Below are positions 1-8,602 of a stretch of DNA of 64,000 bases, piece after piece. The first letter of the stretch is position 1; the number at the start of each line of letters is the position of its first letter. This DNA comes from Polyangiaceae bacterium (lineage in GTDB: Bacteria; Myxococcota_A; Polyangia; Polyangiales; Polyangiaceae): contig JADJRH010000001.1 in NCBI GenBank assembly GCA_016712345.1, forward strand, positions 3,844,001 through 3,908,000. Direction: 5' to 3'. The position numbers and the translations under genes were made by a program. The notes beneath the pieces are model-generated. The model saw only the letters and a list, made by a program, of their open reading frames with translations, had not been told where the DNA came from and searched no databases.

Positions 1-640
1 GTCGCCTGACTCGCGACAGGGAGAACGCTGCCGCGATAAGAAAGCCGATATCCCAAGCCGCGCCGCCTGTCGCGGGGGACGTTGAACAGGAACCCGGAGT
101 CGCGAGAGGCGGATCGGCTCTACCCGCGCCGGAGCTGGGATTTTCGCCGCCTTGACCGCCGCCCGTGGGAGTGCCACCGCCCGCGCCGGCTGTTGTTGTG
201 GGGCCGCCCGAACCGGTGCTTGCCGACGAACTTGTGGTTGTGCCGCCGGTCCCTTCCGGATCGCACGAGGGCGAATCTGGGTCGGCCGACACATCCCCGC
301 TGTCACCTGGATTGGAGATGGCGGTGGTGCGCGGAGGATCCATGCCGATGAGCCAGTCGCCGCACGGATCCCCCAGCTCCTGGCCATTCGTTTGTCCATC
401 CCCGTCTGAGTCGAGGTTTTCAAGCGCGGGCCACCAATCCGCCGCGGGTTTGCCAACTTGATTGCTCGAATCCTGCCCGAAAAGGTTCAACGCCGTTGTG
501 TTGCCGCCCGGATGGCAGTTTTCGCATGTGTTCACGTTTCCATTGGGAAAACGGGCCACGTATTCACTTTTGGCCTGGGCGGTGAGGGTGACGGTTGTGC
601 CGAGCAAAAAAGCCAGGGTCAGCGTTGCCGCAGTTCGCAT
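1..640 (-). CDS. Temptin-like secreted protein with MYXO-CTERM-like tail (3' end off window)
   Basis: The frame opens at an ATG (638-640) and runs off the left edge without a stop. An N-terminal signal peptide (about 23 residues) is followed by a temptin-type module: a CENCH (CxxCH) pair near residue 40, two Trp, the stretch DSDGDGQTNGQELGDP and a later Cys. A Gly/Ser/Thr/Pro-rich linker follows, then a single Cys, a short hydrophobic helix and an Arg cluster at the very edge. That end resembles the MYXO-CTERM surface-sorting signal, so the protein is probably exported and anchored at the cell surface. CxxCH might bind haem, but in temptin-like proteins these Cys form a disulfide. The protein probably stops just past the edge. 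Family assignment is by motif only. Confidence 0.78.
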   Translation of the reverse strand, partial: MRTAATLTLAFLLGTTVTLTAQAKSEYVARFPNGNVNTCENCHPGGNTTALNLFGQDSSNQVGKPAADWWPALENLDSDGDGQTNGQELGDPCGDWLIGMDPPRTTAISNPGDSGDVSADPDSPSCDPEGTGGTTTSSSASTGSGGPTTTAGAGGGTPTGGGQGGENPSSGAGRADPPLATPGSCSTSPATGGAAWDIGFLIAAAFSLSRVRR

Positions 641-826
641 GGCGGGGGCTCTTGCAAGAATTGCGCATAGTCCCTTCGGCCGCCGCCCCGTCGCGTAACA
701 GCGTTTTCTTTTACCGCTTATTCCACGTTCTCAAATGGGCCCCGTTCCGCATCGGCTCCTCGTTCTGCGTTCGAAACGCTCGATTGCCCCGGCAACCCAT
801 TGGTTGTGTACGCATGCAGGCCCGCT

Positions 827-3133
827 TCAGCGTTTCCCTTCGAGGGCGCGCGCGTGAACCGTGGCCATGACGCTGCCGAGAAGCGAAGCGATGGGTGCGT
901 ACGCCGGAGGCAAAAGCCCAAACGCAACAGCCACCGAACCGATGAGCGCAGGCACCGCGGCAATCGCAACGCCGACACGCGCTTCGGTTCGAACGCGCCT
1001 TGCGAGCGCGAGCGCCAGCGCCGCGTCCCGAACATCGTCTGAAGCAAGCGTCACGGCGAAGTCCCCGGGCGCCGCGAGTTTCGGCGGTGCGGGTGTGGCC
1101 GGCGTGGATGTTGGTTTGGCGGACCCCGCCGCCCCGAGAGCCACCGCTACGTCGGCCGTTGCGAGCGAATCGTCGTCGACTCCGCTGTGACCCAACACCG
1201 CAACGGTAACGCCCGTGTCCATCACGCGGCGCACTTCGGCCGGGCGCTCCGCCGGCAACACTTCTGGCCGCACGTGTTCGATATCGAGCGAGCGGGCGAT
1301 TGCATCACACGTTTCGCGAGAATCACCCGACATGATGATCGGTTCGATCTCCGCATCGAGAAGATGTTGAACCGCGGCGCGCGCGCCCGGCCTCAGACCA
1401 TCGATGAGCGCGATCACGCCGACAAGCCGCCCCGCAACCGCCGCCAGAACCACCGAGCGACCCTGCGACTCCAGCTCGGTCACTGTGCGCTCGATCGACG
1501 CGATGCTCACGTGCTCTTCAAGCAGCAGCGCGCGCGATCCAACAACAAGTTCCTGACCTGTGGAGCTAATCGCGGTCACGCCGAGGCCCGGATACGTCTG
1601 TGGGTTGCGTACTCCATCGGGCCGAATCTGCCGCAGGCGGGCCGCGCGAACGATCGCGTTTGCAATTGGATCTTCTGCCATGCGCTCCGCGCCCGACGCC
1701 AGCGCGAGCACGTCGGTTTCGTCGACCTTGGTGGTGGTCGCGATCACTTCGCTCAGTTCGGGTTCACCTTTGAGGAGTGTGCCGCGGGCGCAAAACACAG
1801 CCGTTTGCACGCGGCCCGACAATTCCCAAGCGTCGGATGATTTGTACACAATGCCGCGCCGAAGCGCGAGGAGTACACCGCGCGCAACGTGCACCGCCGC
1901 GATCGATGCCGCGATTGGCGTGGAGAGCGCCGCGTGAACTGCGATCGCCGCCATTGCGATCTCCACCGGGATTCGGCCTGCCACGAACGCCGATAACCCC
2001 CCGACGAACGCGGCCACAAATGACCATCGCTCAACGAGCGCGCGGCTCGCTTTGGCGACGGGAGCAAATGCATCGGCGCGACGCCTCGGATCGAGCACGA
2101 CGCGCGCGAACGCCCGATCGGCGCCGGCCCATGTGCACACACCGCGAAGTCGGCCGCTCACAACGGTTGCGCCGGCAACGAGCGGATCGCCCACTTTGCG
2201 CCAAACAGGTGTTGTCGCGAATGTCCACGGCAACACTTCAACTTCGCCGTCGACGATCGTGAGATCGACAGGCACAACTTCACCCGGCTCCATCACAACG
2301 TGCTCGCCGGGCTTGATGTCGAACACCTTGTCGCGCTTGTGGCCCTCGGCGCGAAGATCCTCGCTGGGAGCGCGCCTTCCGGGAACCGCGAGATGTGATT
2401 CAAGCCAGGCGCGTTCACCGGCCACGGTGCGGCGCGCGTGATCGATCAACCATGCGCCGACCGCGCCCGCGGTGACAATGAAGCCCGCGAGCGACGTCGC
2501 TTCGCCGGCAAGCGCGGCGTCTTTGCCAAACGATGCCCAAAGCGCAACCGCCACCGAGCCGAGCGGCGCAACCAATACCGGCAGCGGGTTTGCGTCGCTC
2601 GCGTCACGCTCCGTTGTGAGCGCGCGCCCGAGCAACATGAGCGCGCCCACACCCGCGAGCACAATGCGCGCAACGATCGTGAGCCTCGCTGTGCCGAGAA
2701 GCGAAAGAGAAACGGCGAGCGTGCCCGCAACAATCGCAAGAACCAAGAGCAACGCGCCAACGTCGCGGCCTTCCTGCGGCTCGATGCGCGTCGGTCCGTC
2801 GTGCAGAATCATTCGCGACAGCGGCTCAATCGGCCCTTCACCGTCGAGCGCGGGAGGTGCGTTGGCCAATCCCTCGTCGGGCGATCGCGGTTGAAACGCA
2901 TCTTCGATCGGCGCCGCCGATTCAAGCGCGTCGAACGCGTCTTCGCGCTCCAACTCGGGCGGCGGCGGCTCGGCGATCGGCTCGCCGAGAAAGGACGCGC
3001 GGCACACGTCGCGATTGCAAAAGTAATGGAGCTTTTGATCGAAGATCGCCACGTGCCCGGCGCGCAGCGGATCAATCAGCTTGCCGCATGCGGAACACGG
3101 AACGGGATCAACAACCGGCCCAGCCGCGCGCAA
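827..3133 (-). CDS. Zinc-ribbon P1B-type ATPase homologue lacking all catalytic motifs
   Basis: A 768-residue protein starting at TTG (3131-3133), supported by AAGGAG seven bases upstream. Residues 13-44 hold a four-Cys ribbon (CSAC...FCNRDVC) like the TRASH/YHS metal-binding domains. The rest follows a heavy-metal P-type ATPase: paired hydrophobic helices, an actuator-like region, a long membrane pair, a P/N-domain-like region and two C-terminal helices. The signature residues are gone. FDKTGTLT is FCARGTLL (about residue 446), TGES is FATT, the CPC membrane motif is VHAALSTP, the N-domain HP is DP, and GDGxND is GHSGVDDD (about 648). MSGD survives. It should not be able to form the aspartyl-phosphate, so pumping is unlikely; a sensing or scaffolding role is inference. 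It lies 36 bases after the aminotransferase gene, on the same strand. Confidence 0.85.
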   Translation of the reverse strand: MRAAGPVVDPVPCSACGKLIDPLRAGHVAIFDQKLHYFCNRDVCRASFLGEPIAEPPPPELEREDAFDALESAAPIEDAFQPRSPDEGLANAPPALDGEGPIEPLSRMILHDGPTRIEPQEGRDVGALLLVLAIVAGTLAVSLSLLGTARLTIVARIVLAGVGALMLLGRALTTERDASDANPLPVLVAPLGSVAVALWASFGKDAALAGEATSLAGFIVTAGAVGAWLIDHARRTVAGERAWLESHLAVPGRRAPSEDLRAEGHKRDKVFDIKPGEHVVMEPGEVVPVDLTIVDGEVEVLPWTFATTPVWRKVGDPLVAGATVVSGRLRGVCTWAGADRAFARVVLDPRRRADAFAPVAKASRALVERWSFVAAFVGGLSAFVAGRIPVEIAMAAIAVHAALSTPIAASIAAVHVARGVLLALRRGIVYKSSDAWELSGRVQTAVFCARGTLLKGEPELSEVIATTTKVDETDVLALASGAERMAEDPIANAIVRAARLRQIRPDGVRNPQTYPGLGVTAISSTGQELVVGSRALLLEEHVSIASIERTVTELESQGRSVVLAAVAGRLVGVIALIDGLRPGARAAVQHLLDAEIEPIIMSGDSRETCDAIARSLDIEHVRPEVLPAERPAEVRRVMDTGVTVAVLGHSGVDDDSLATADVAVALGAAGSAKPTSTPATPAPPKLAAPGDFAVTLASDDVRDAALALALARRVRTEARVGVAIAAVPALIGSVAVAFGLLPPAYAPIASLLGSVMATVHARALEGKR

Positions 3134-3169
3134 GTCGATGCTCCTTCAAACTCAGAAGAACTTTGTTCG

Positions 3170-4450
3170 TCAGCCCGCGGCGAGGCGGCCCGCTTGAACG
3201 TCGGAAAGCACGTCGGCCACCATGGCCACCGCTTCATCAATCTCCGCTTCGGTGACAATCAACGGAGGCGTGAATCGAAGCGCGCTCGCGCCCGCGATCG
3301 TGAGCAGCAGGCCCCGCCGCTGAAGCGCCGTGAGCACCACCCGCGCGTCAATGCCGTCCGCGAGCGGCAGCGCGCGAAGCAAACCGAGGCCGCGCTCCGC
3401 TTTGCAGACCGTTGGAAACTCCGCGGCGAGTTTGGTGAGCTTGTTTGAAAGGTCAACGCCGCGATCGCGCGCACCGTCGATCAGTTTTTCTTCTTTCAGA
3501 ACGCGCAACACGGTGCGCGCCGCAACCGAAGCGAGCGCGTTGCCGCCGAACGTGGACCCATGTGTACCCGGCGGCAGTGCACCCGCCACCGATTCGCGAA
3601 CAAGCATGGCGCCGATCGGAAAGCCGCCGCCGAGTCCTTTTGCGAGCGCGATCGCATCGGCTCTAACACCCTCGTGATCGGACCCGAGCCACTTGCCTGT
3701 GCGGCCCATCCCCGTTTGCACTTCATCGATCAAAAGAAGCGCGCCGTGCTCATCCGCGAGCGCTCGGAGCGCCGCGAGATAACCCGGCGGTGCGGGCATC
3801 ACACCGCCCTCACCTTGCACCGGCTCCACGAAGATCCCCGCCACGTCCGCGCCCATCACCGCCTTTGCGGCGCTGAGATCCCCATACGCCACGTGCGTGA
3901 TCGCACCGACCATCGGCCCAAACCCCTCGTGGTATTTCGGCGTCCCCGTCAGCGCGACAGAACCCATTGTCCGCCCGTGAAATGAGTTGTGAAACGCAAT
4001 AAACCGCACCCGGTTTTTGTCGCCCTTCGCGTAAAAGTGCCGGCGTGCGAGCTTCATCACCGCTTCGTTGGCTTCCGCGCCCGAGTTGCAAAAGAACGCG
4101 CGATCAAAACCCGTGACGGCGCACAGCTCATCGGCGAGCCGGATGTTCTCCGCGTTGTAAAAGTAATTCGACACGTGCATCAGGCGCCCTGCCTGATCGG
4201 CGATCGCTTTTGTCAAGACGGGATGTGCATGGCCGAGCGCGTCCACCGCCACGCCCGCTGCGAAATCCAGGTAGCGCTTGCCCTCCACGTCGAACACCTC
4301 GCAACCGCGACCCCGATCAAGAACAAACGACGCCTGGCGGTAGTTGCCTAGAAGTCGCTTTTGGGCCGTTGCAACAAGCGATTCAGAGTTGGTCGAAGCC
4401 CCGACGGGTGCCGTGGAGCCAGACTGTGCATGCGAGGGCGCGGCGCTCAT
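3170..4450 (-). CDS. argD: Acetylornithine-type aminotransferase (class III, PLP)
   Basis: A fold-type I, class III aminotransferase of 426 residues. It would transfer the amino group between N-acetylornithine and 2-oxoglutarate in arginine synthesis. Visible motifs are the substrate/PLP segment GVAVDALGHAHP, the LLIDEVQTGMGRTG box with the PLP Asp, and the Schiff-base lysine in ALAKGLGGGFPIGAM. The start at 4450 (MSAAPSHAQ) has AAGAGG six bases upstream. A longer open frame to 4540 exists, but its extra residues do not look like the family. An ornithine or succinylornithine aminotransferase cannot be excluded from sequence alone. It is probably cotranscribed with the pseudo-ATPase gene downstream and diverges from the kinase gene at 4625. 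Confidence 0.85.
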   Translation of the reverse strand: MSAAPSHAQSGSTAPVGASTNSESLVATAQKRLLGNYRQASFVLDRGRGCEVFDVEGKRYLDFAAGVAVDALGHAHPVLTKAIADQAGRLMHVSNYFYNAENIRLADELCAVTGFDRAFFCNSGAEANEAVMKLARRHFYAKGDKNRVRFIAFHNSFHGRTMGSVALTGTPKYHEGFGPMVGAITHVAYGDLSAAKAVMGADVAGIFVEPVQGEGGVMPAPPGYLAALRALADEHGALLLIDEVQTGMGRTGKWLGSDHEGVRADAIALAKGLGGGFPIGAMLVRESVAGALPPGTHGSTFGGNALASVAARTVLRVLKEEKLIDGARDRGVDLSNKLTKLAAEFPTVCKAERGLGLLRALPLADGIDARVVLTALQRRGLLLTIAGASALRFTPPLIVTEAEIDEAVAMVADVLSDVQAGRLAAG

Positions 4451-4624
4451 CCGATGCCTCTTACGACGTGCCGGGCTCGGCGGCAAAGTGTCGCGCGCAT
4501 CCCCGGGCGCCCCGCCTTTTGGCTCGCATCCGGGCCCCATTTACTCGGACAGATTTTCTCCGTTACGCTGACGCTTCCCTTGGTCCCGCCTCCCGAGGTC
4601 GGGAGCGCATAAGGTGATCCGGGG

Positions 4625-7090
4625 ATGCAGGTACACCGAAAGATTATGGCCGCACCCCCGCCTCGTCCGTCCATGCAAGGTGGACCCGGTTCAAGCGGTC
4701 CGTCGTCCGCGTCGGGCACACGGCAAAAAGAGCCCGAGAAGCCGGCCGGAACGTTCTTCCTGGGGCGTTACCGAGTGGTCGACGAAATCGGTGTCGGCGG
4801 CATGGCGAGCGTACACCTCGCGCGCATGGACGGGCCGGGCGGTTTTCAAAAGTGGGTTGCGATCAAGCGCATTCACCCGCACCTCGTTGAAGACGATCAG
4901 TTCGTCGACATGTTTCTCGACGAAGCGCGCATCGCGGCCGGCATCAATCACGCAAACGTCGCGCAGGTGTTCGATCTCGGAAAAGACGACAACACCTACT
5001 GGATCGCGATGGAGTACCTCCACGGCGAGCCGCTCCGTGAAGTCATGCGCCGTGTTGAAGAGCGAGGCCAGCGCGTGCCCGTTCAACTCGCGGCTCGCAT
5101 CTGTGCAGACGCCGCCGACGGTCTGCACGCCGCTCACGAATTGCGCGGAAAAAATGGCCAACTGCTCGGCCTTGTTCACCGCGACGTCACCCCTCACAAC
5201 CTGTTCGTCACCTACGACGGCTACACCAAGGTTGTCGACTTCGGCATTGCCAAAGTGGCCGATCGTTTGTCGCAAACCAAAGCTGGAACGCTCAAAGGCA
5301 AGCTTGCGTACATGTCGCCGGAGCAAGTGCGCGGCGCGGAGGTGGATCGCACAACCGACGTGTTCGCGCTCGGCGTTGTCCTCTGGGAACTCACCACAAA
5401 CCAGCGCCTTTTCCGCATGGAGACGGATCTCGACACGCTCGAAAAAGTGCAGGCGTGCATCGTGCCGCCGCCCTCCACAATCATTCCCGGCTATCCGCCC
5501 GAGCTGGAGAGCGTTGTGCTCCGAGCGCTCGCCAAAAAAAAGCAGGATCGCTACCAAACGGCGCGTGAATTTTCGCGCGCGCTCCAAGGCTTTCTCATGC
5601 GCCAGGGAGCCATGGTTGGCCCCGAAGAAGTGTCTCAATACGTGCGCGCCGTCTTCGGCGATCGCATTCAAAAGCGCGAAGCGCACCTCGCGTGGGCAGC
5701 GGAAGTTACGTCCACCATCAACGTCGAAAAGCTCCGCGCGATGCAGGGGGGTGATGAACCGAGCGCGGTCAGCCTCTCGCACGCATCCGCGGTGTCGGCC
5801 GCGCAACCGCCTCCTCCTCCGGCCTCCCAAATTCGAGGTGCAGCGCCGCCGGGCCCGCCGCCAAAACCGCAGTCCGCAATGGCTGCAACATCACTTCTCG
5901 ACGACGACGAAGACATTCCAACCACCGTTGCAACGCGCGATCAGCTTGAACCGTCGCGAGCGGGCGCAGCCCTCGCCGAACGAGCCAAGCCCGTTCCCGC
6001 TGCCGGCATGCCCGCGCCTCCACCGCCTCGCCAAACCCAACAAAGCCTTGGTGCGCCGCCCCCACCGCCGCGCGGCCCCGGCGGCCCGCCCTCATTCGGT
6101 TGTCCATCGCCGCCTCAATACGGTCAAAACCAGCCGTACGCACCGCCGCCGCCGCCCCACGCAATGCCCGCGCAGCAGGACTCCACGTCCGCGTTTCCGG
6201 GATTGGCGTCCGGTGGACACGACGACCTCAACGCAACCATCGCGTTGCCACAATCGGTCTCCAACGCCGTTCGCGGTGCTCCCGCACCCGCGGCAGGGCT
6301 CAATCCACCTTCGTCGGTGAACATCGGAGGCCCGATGGGCCCGCCTTCGTTCGGCGGTCCGCCGTCCGGGCAGCCCATGAACGGCCCGCCCGGTTACCCC
6401 GGCCAAGGTCCAATGCAATACGGCGCGCCGCCGTCGTTTGGTCCACCGGGCGCGCCCATGTACCCGCCGCAGCCGCAGTCTCAAATCGAAACTGCGATCT
6501 CGCTGCCGCGGCCCGATCCGGCAGCGATCTGGCTTGCGCAGCAAGAAGCTCAGCGAGGCAAAGAACGCTCTTCGGGCGTCATCATCGCTGTCGTTGCACT
6601 CGCAGCCCTCTGCGTGATCGGCGTCACCGCGCTCTTGTATTTCAAGTTCCGAAGCGAATCTGGTTCGGCGCCCGACGTTGCGCCGACATCCACCGCAGTT
6701 GCGGCGGTCAGCCAAGCGCCCTCCGCATCCGCACCACCCCCGGGGGCAACACAGCCATCCACCACATCAAGCGGCGCCGCCGCCTCCACGTCGGCCACGG
6801 CCGCCGCTTCCGCAACCGCAGGTTCTGCCGCCGGTACCGGAACCTCTTCAACAACGGCTGCCGCTGCTCCGCCTCCCGCTAAAGAAATTGGATTTCTCAC
6901 GCTCGGGTGCGACCCGCGATGTGACCAAGTTCTCATCGCCGGGCGCTCATTTGTTCCGCCGATCGTGCGTGAACCCTTCGCTCCCGGATCGCTTCGTGTC
7001 ACGGCGAAACTCGGCGGTATGACCAAAGTCATCAGCGTTGTCATTGTTGCCGGCCAAACCTCCTCGCAAAAAATCTCCATGAAAAAGTGA
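4625..7090 (+). CDS. Membrane Ser/Thr protein kinase with Pro-rich linker and PEGA-like tail
   Basis: An 821-residue Hanks-type kinase. The catalytic domain (about 50-320) has the Gly loop GVGGMASV, the VAIK lysine, HRDVTPHN (about 185), DFGIAK (about 205) and MSPEQ with RTTDVFALG. A roughly 300-residue Pro/Gly/Ala-rich linker follows, then one transmembrane helix (about 649-672), a Ser/Thr/Ala-rich spacer and a small exported domain (about 755-820) with two Cys and a PEGA-like beta pattern. The kinase therefore faces the cytoplasm and its C-terminus the periplasm. The ATG at 4625 has AAGGTG upstream; ATG 4646 is an alternative start. Substrate unknown. Confidence 0.9.
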   Translation: MQVHRKIMAAPPPRPSMQGGPGSSGPSSASGTRQKEPEKPAGTFFLGRYRVVDEIGVGGMASVHLARMDGPGGFQKWVAIKRIHPHLVEDDQFVDMFLDEARIAAGINHANVAQVFDLGKDDNTYWIAMEYLHGEPLREVMRRVEERGQRVPVQLAARICADAADGLHAAHELRGKNGQLLGLVHRDVTPHNLFVTYDGYTKVVDFGIAKVADRLSQTKAGTLKGKLAYMSPEQVRGAEVDRTTDVFALGVVLWELTTNQRLFRMETDLDTLEKVQACIVPPPSTIIPGYPPELESVVLRALAKKKQDRYQTAREFSRALQGFLMRQGAMVGPEEVSQYVRAVFGDRIQKREAHLAWAAEVTSTINVEKLRAMQGGDEPSAVSLSHASAVSAAQPPPPPASQIRGAAPPGPPPKPQSAMAATSLLDDDEDIPTTVATRDQLEPSRAGAALAERAKPVPAAGMPAPPPPRQTQQSLGAPPPPPRGPGGPPSFGCPSPPQYGQNQPYAPPPPPHAMPAQQDSTSAFPGLASGGHDDLNATIALPQSVSNAVRGAPAPAAGLNPPSSVNIGGPMGPPSFGGPPSGQPMNGPPGYPGQGPMQYGAPPSFGPPGAPMYPPQPQSQIETAISLPRPDPAAIWLAQQEAQRGKERSSGVIIAVVALAALCVIGVTALLYFKFRSESGSAPDVAPTSTAVAAVSQAPSASAPPPGATQPSTTSSGAAASTSATAAASATAGSAAGTGTSSTTAAAAPPPAKEIGFLTLGCDPRCDQVLIAGRSFVPPIVREPFAPGSLRVTAKLGGMTKVISVVIVAGQTSSQKISMKK

Positions 7091-7130
7091 GAGGGAACCG
7101 ACCCGCGCCTCTCAGATTTTCTCCCCCGAA

Positions 7131-8561
7131 ATGAAAGCTCAACGTTCCCGATCCGAAACGCACACGCTGCGGATCGAATCGATTGCAAAAGGCGGTGACG
7201 GTGTTGCGCACCTCAACGGTCGCGCCGTTTTGATCCCCCACACCGCGCCCGATGACATCGTTGAGGCAACCGTTGAACAACACGGCTCGGTTCGTCGGGG
7301 CCGCGTTCTGCGCATTGTTCAACCGTCGCCCGATCGCGTGATTGCACCTTGCCCGCTCGTGGGTACCTGCGGCGGTTGCGACCTCATGCACCTTGCCGTC
7401 GCCGCCCAAGAGCGAACGCATCGCGCCATTGCCGAAGACGCACTCCGACGCGTCGGTGGCATTGCCGAGCATCCCCCCGTGATCACGCACGCCCCGCGCG
7501 CCGCTTCCGACGCAGCGCTTGAATACAGAACCCGCGCTCGTCTGTTCGCCCGCGTCGATCGAGGTCGCATAACGATCGGCTTTCGCGCCGAAGGTACACA
7601 CGACCTCGTTTGTGTCGATCGATGCGCCGTGCTCGTTTCGCCTCTGAACAGCCTTCTGACCGAGCTTCCATCCGTGCTTGAAGGCGCCGCCGGATCCGGC
7701 GAAATATCCATCGCTCTCGGCGCGACTGCACCCGACGGCGCAAAAAGTGTACACACTAACCCGCACGAACCCGACGCAAGCACCGCCGTCCGTGAGTCAA
7801 GTGTACGCACCGCAGAAAATGTACACAACGAAGCCGGCACGCTTGCCTCTTCAAGTGTACGCATTGCCCCCGTCGTCCACATCGCGTGGCGAGGCTCTTT
7901 TCCAGTATCGGTGTGGGCTCGCATCAACAAACACATTCAAAACCGCACGTGGGCCGGCGCAGGTGTTCTCTTAGACGGTGCAACAGAGCCGGCCACGTTC
8001 GGCGATCCCCGCCCCGTCGTGCCCGGTGCCGACGGTCGCCCTCTTCGCATTGCCGCGGGCGGCTTTGCTCAAGCGTCCGACGCGGCAGCCGTTGTTCTCG
8101 CGCGCCGCGTTGCCGATCTCGTGCGCAACGGCTCCAATTCAGTGCCTTCCATCGTTGAACTCTTCGCCGGCAGCGGAACCCTCTCCATCGTTCTCGCCCC
8201 GCTCACAACCAAGTTCACCTCGGTCGAGAGCCATGCAGAAAGTGTACGCACCGCTCGCGAAAACTTTGAATTGCGAGGTCTCTCGGGCAAGCTCGTTTGC
8301 GCCGACGCCGACAACTACGACATCGGCCGAGCCGAAGTGGTGGTGCTCGATCCACCGCGTGAAGGTGCCCGCGGCGCAGCTCAACGCATCGCCAAATCAC
8401 GCGCCCGCTCCGTTGTGTACATCGCGTGCGATCCCGTCACAATGGCGCGCGACATCGCCGTACTCTGCGCCGAAGCGTTCCGCATTTCCCACGTGGAAAC
8501 CGTCGAGCTTTTCCCGCACACAAGTCACGTTGAAACGCTCGTCCGCCTTGTGCGTCGCTGA
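7131..8561 (+). CDS. RNA (uracil-C5)-methyltransferase, TrmA/RumA family
   Basis: A 476-residue SAM-dependent methyltransferase. A TRAM domain (about 10-65) leads to a four-Cys Fe-S cluster pattern (CPLVGTCGGC plus an upstream or downstream partner). The Rossmann core has ELFAGSGTLSI, the DPPREG motif, catalytic Cys in IACDPVTMARD, and FPHTSHVE near the end, all typical of RlmD/RumA-like enzymes that make 5-methyluridine in rRNA. Which uridine it modifies cannot be read here. Residues about 205-250 form an unusual insert, rich in S-V-H/R-T units, whose DNA carries phased GTGTAC repeats (separate entry). It lies 40 bases after the kinase gene and probably shares its transcript. Confidence 0.88.
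   Translation: MKAQRSRSETHTLRIESIAKGGDGVAHLNGRAVLIPHTAPDDIVEATVEQHGSVRRGRVLRIVQPSPDRVIAPCPLVGTCGGCDLMHLAVAAQERTHRAIAEDALRRVGGIAEHPPVITHAPRAASDAALEYRTRARLFARVDRGRITIGFRAEGTHDLVCVDRCAVLVSPLNSLLTELPSVLEGAAGSGEISIALGATAPDGAKSVHTNPHEPDASTAVRESSVRTAENVHNEAGTLASSSVRIAPVVHIAWRGSFPVSVWARINKHIQNRTWAGAGVLLDGATEPATFGDPRPVVPGADGRPLRIAAGGFAQASDAAAVVLARRVADLVRNGSNSVPSIVELFAGSGTLSIVLAPLTTKFTSVESHAESVRTARENFELRGLSGKLVCADADNYDIGRAEVVVLDPPREGARGAAQRIAKSRARSVVYIACDPVTMARDIAVLCAEAFRISHVETVELFPHTSHVETLVRLVRR
7747..7860 (+). repeat. 18-nt-phased GTGTAC repeats inside the RNA methyltransferase gene
   Basis: GTGTAC starts at 7747, 7801 and 7855, and ATGTAC at 7819. The intervals are 54, 18 and 36 bases, all multiples of 18. 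Flanks are also similar (AGTGTACGC, AGTGTACAC). In protein the units read S-V-H/R with a six-residue period inside a non-conserved insert of the enzyme. Confidence 0.7.
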
Positions 8562-8602
8562 AGCCTTCCGCTTTGCGGCAAAATCGCCGCTAACATCGCC
8601 CA

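Noticed and set aside
1187..1840. Long open frame antisense to the pseudo-ATPase gene
   Set aside because: Arg/His-rich composition without family motifs; the opposite frame encodes the recognisable ATPase-like protein.
2438..3448. 336-codon plus-strand frame across the ATPase/argD junction
   Set aside because: It is a GC-skew shadow rich in Arg and crosses two real minus-strand genes.
4614..6320. 568-codon frame overlapping the membrane kinase
   Set aside because: Ser/Arg/Pro-rich shadow in the +1 frame; the kinase frame has the conserved motifs.
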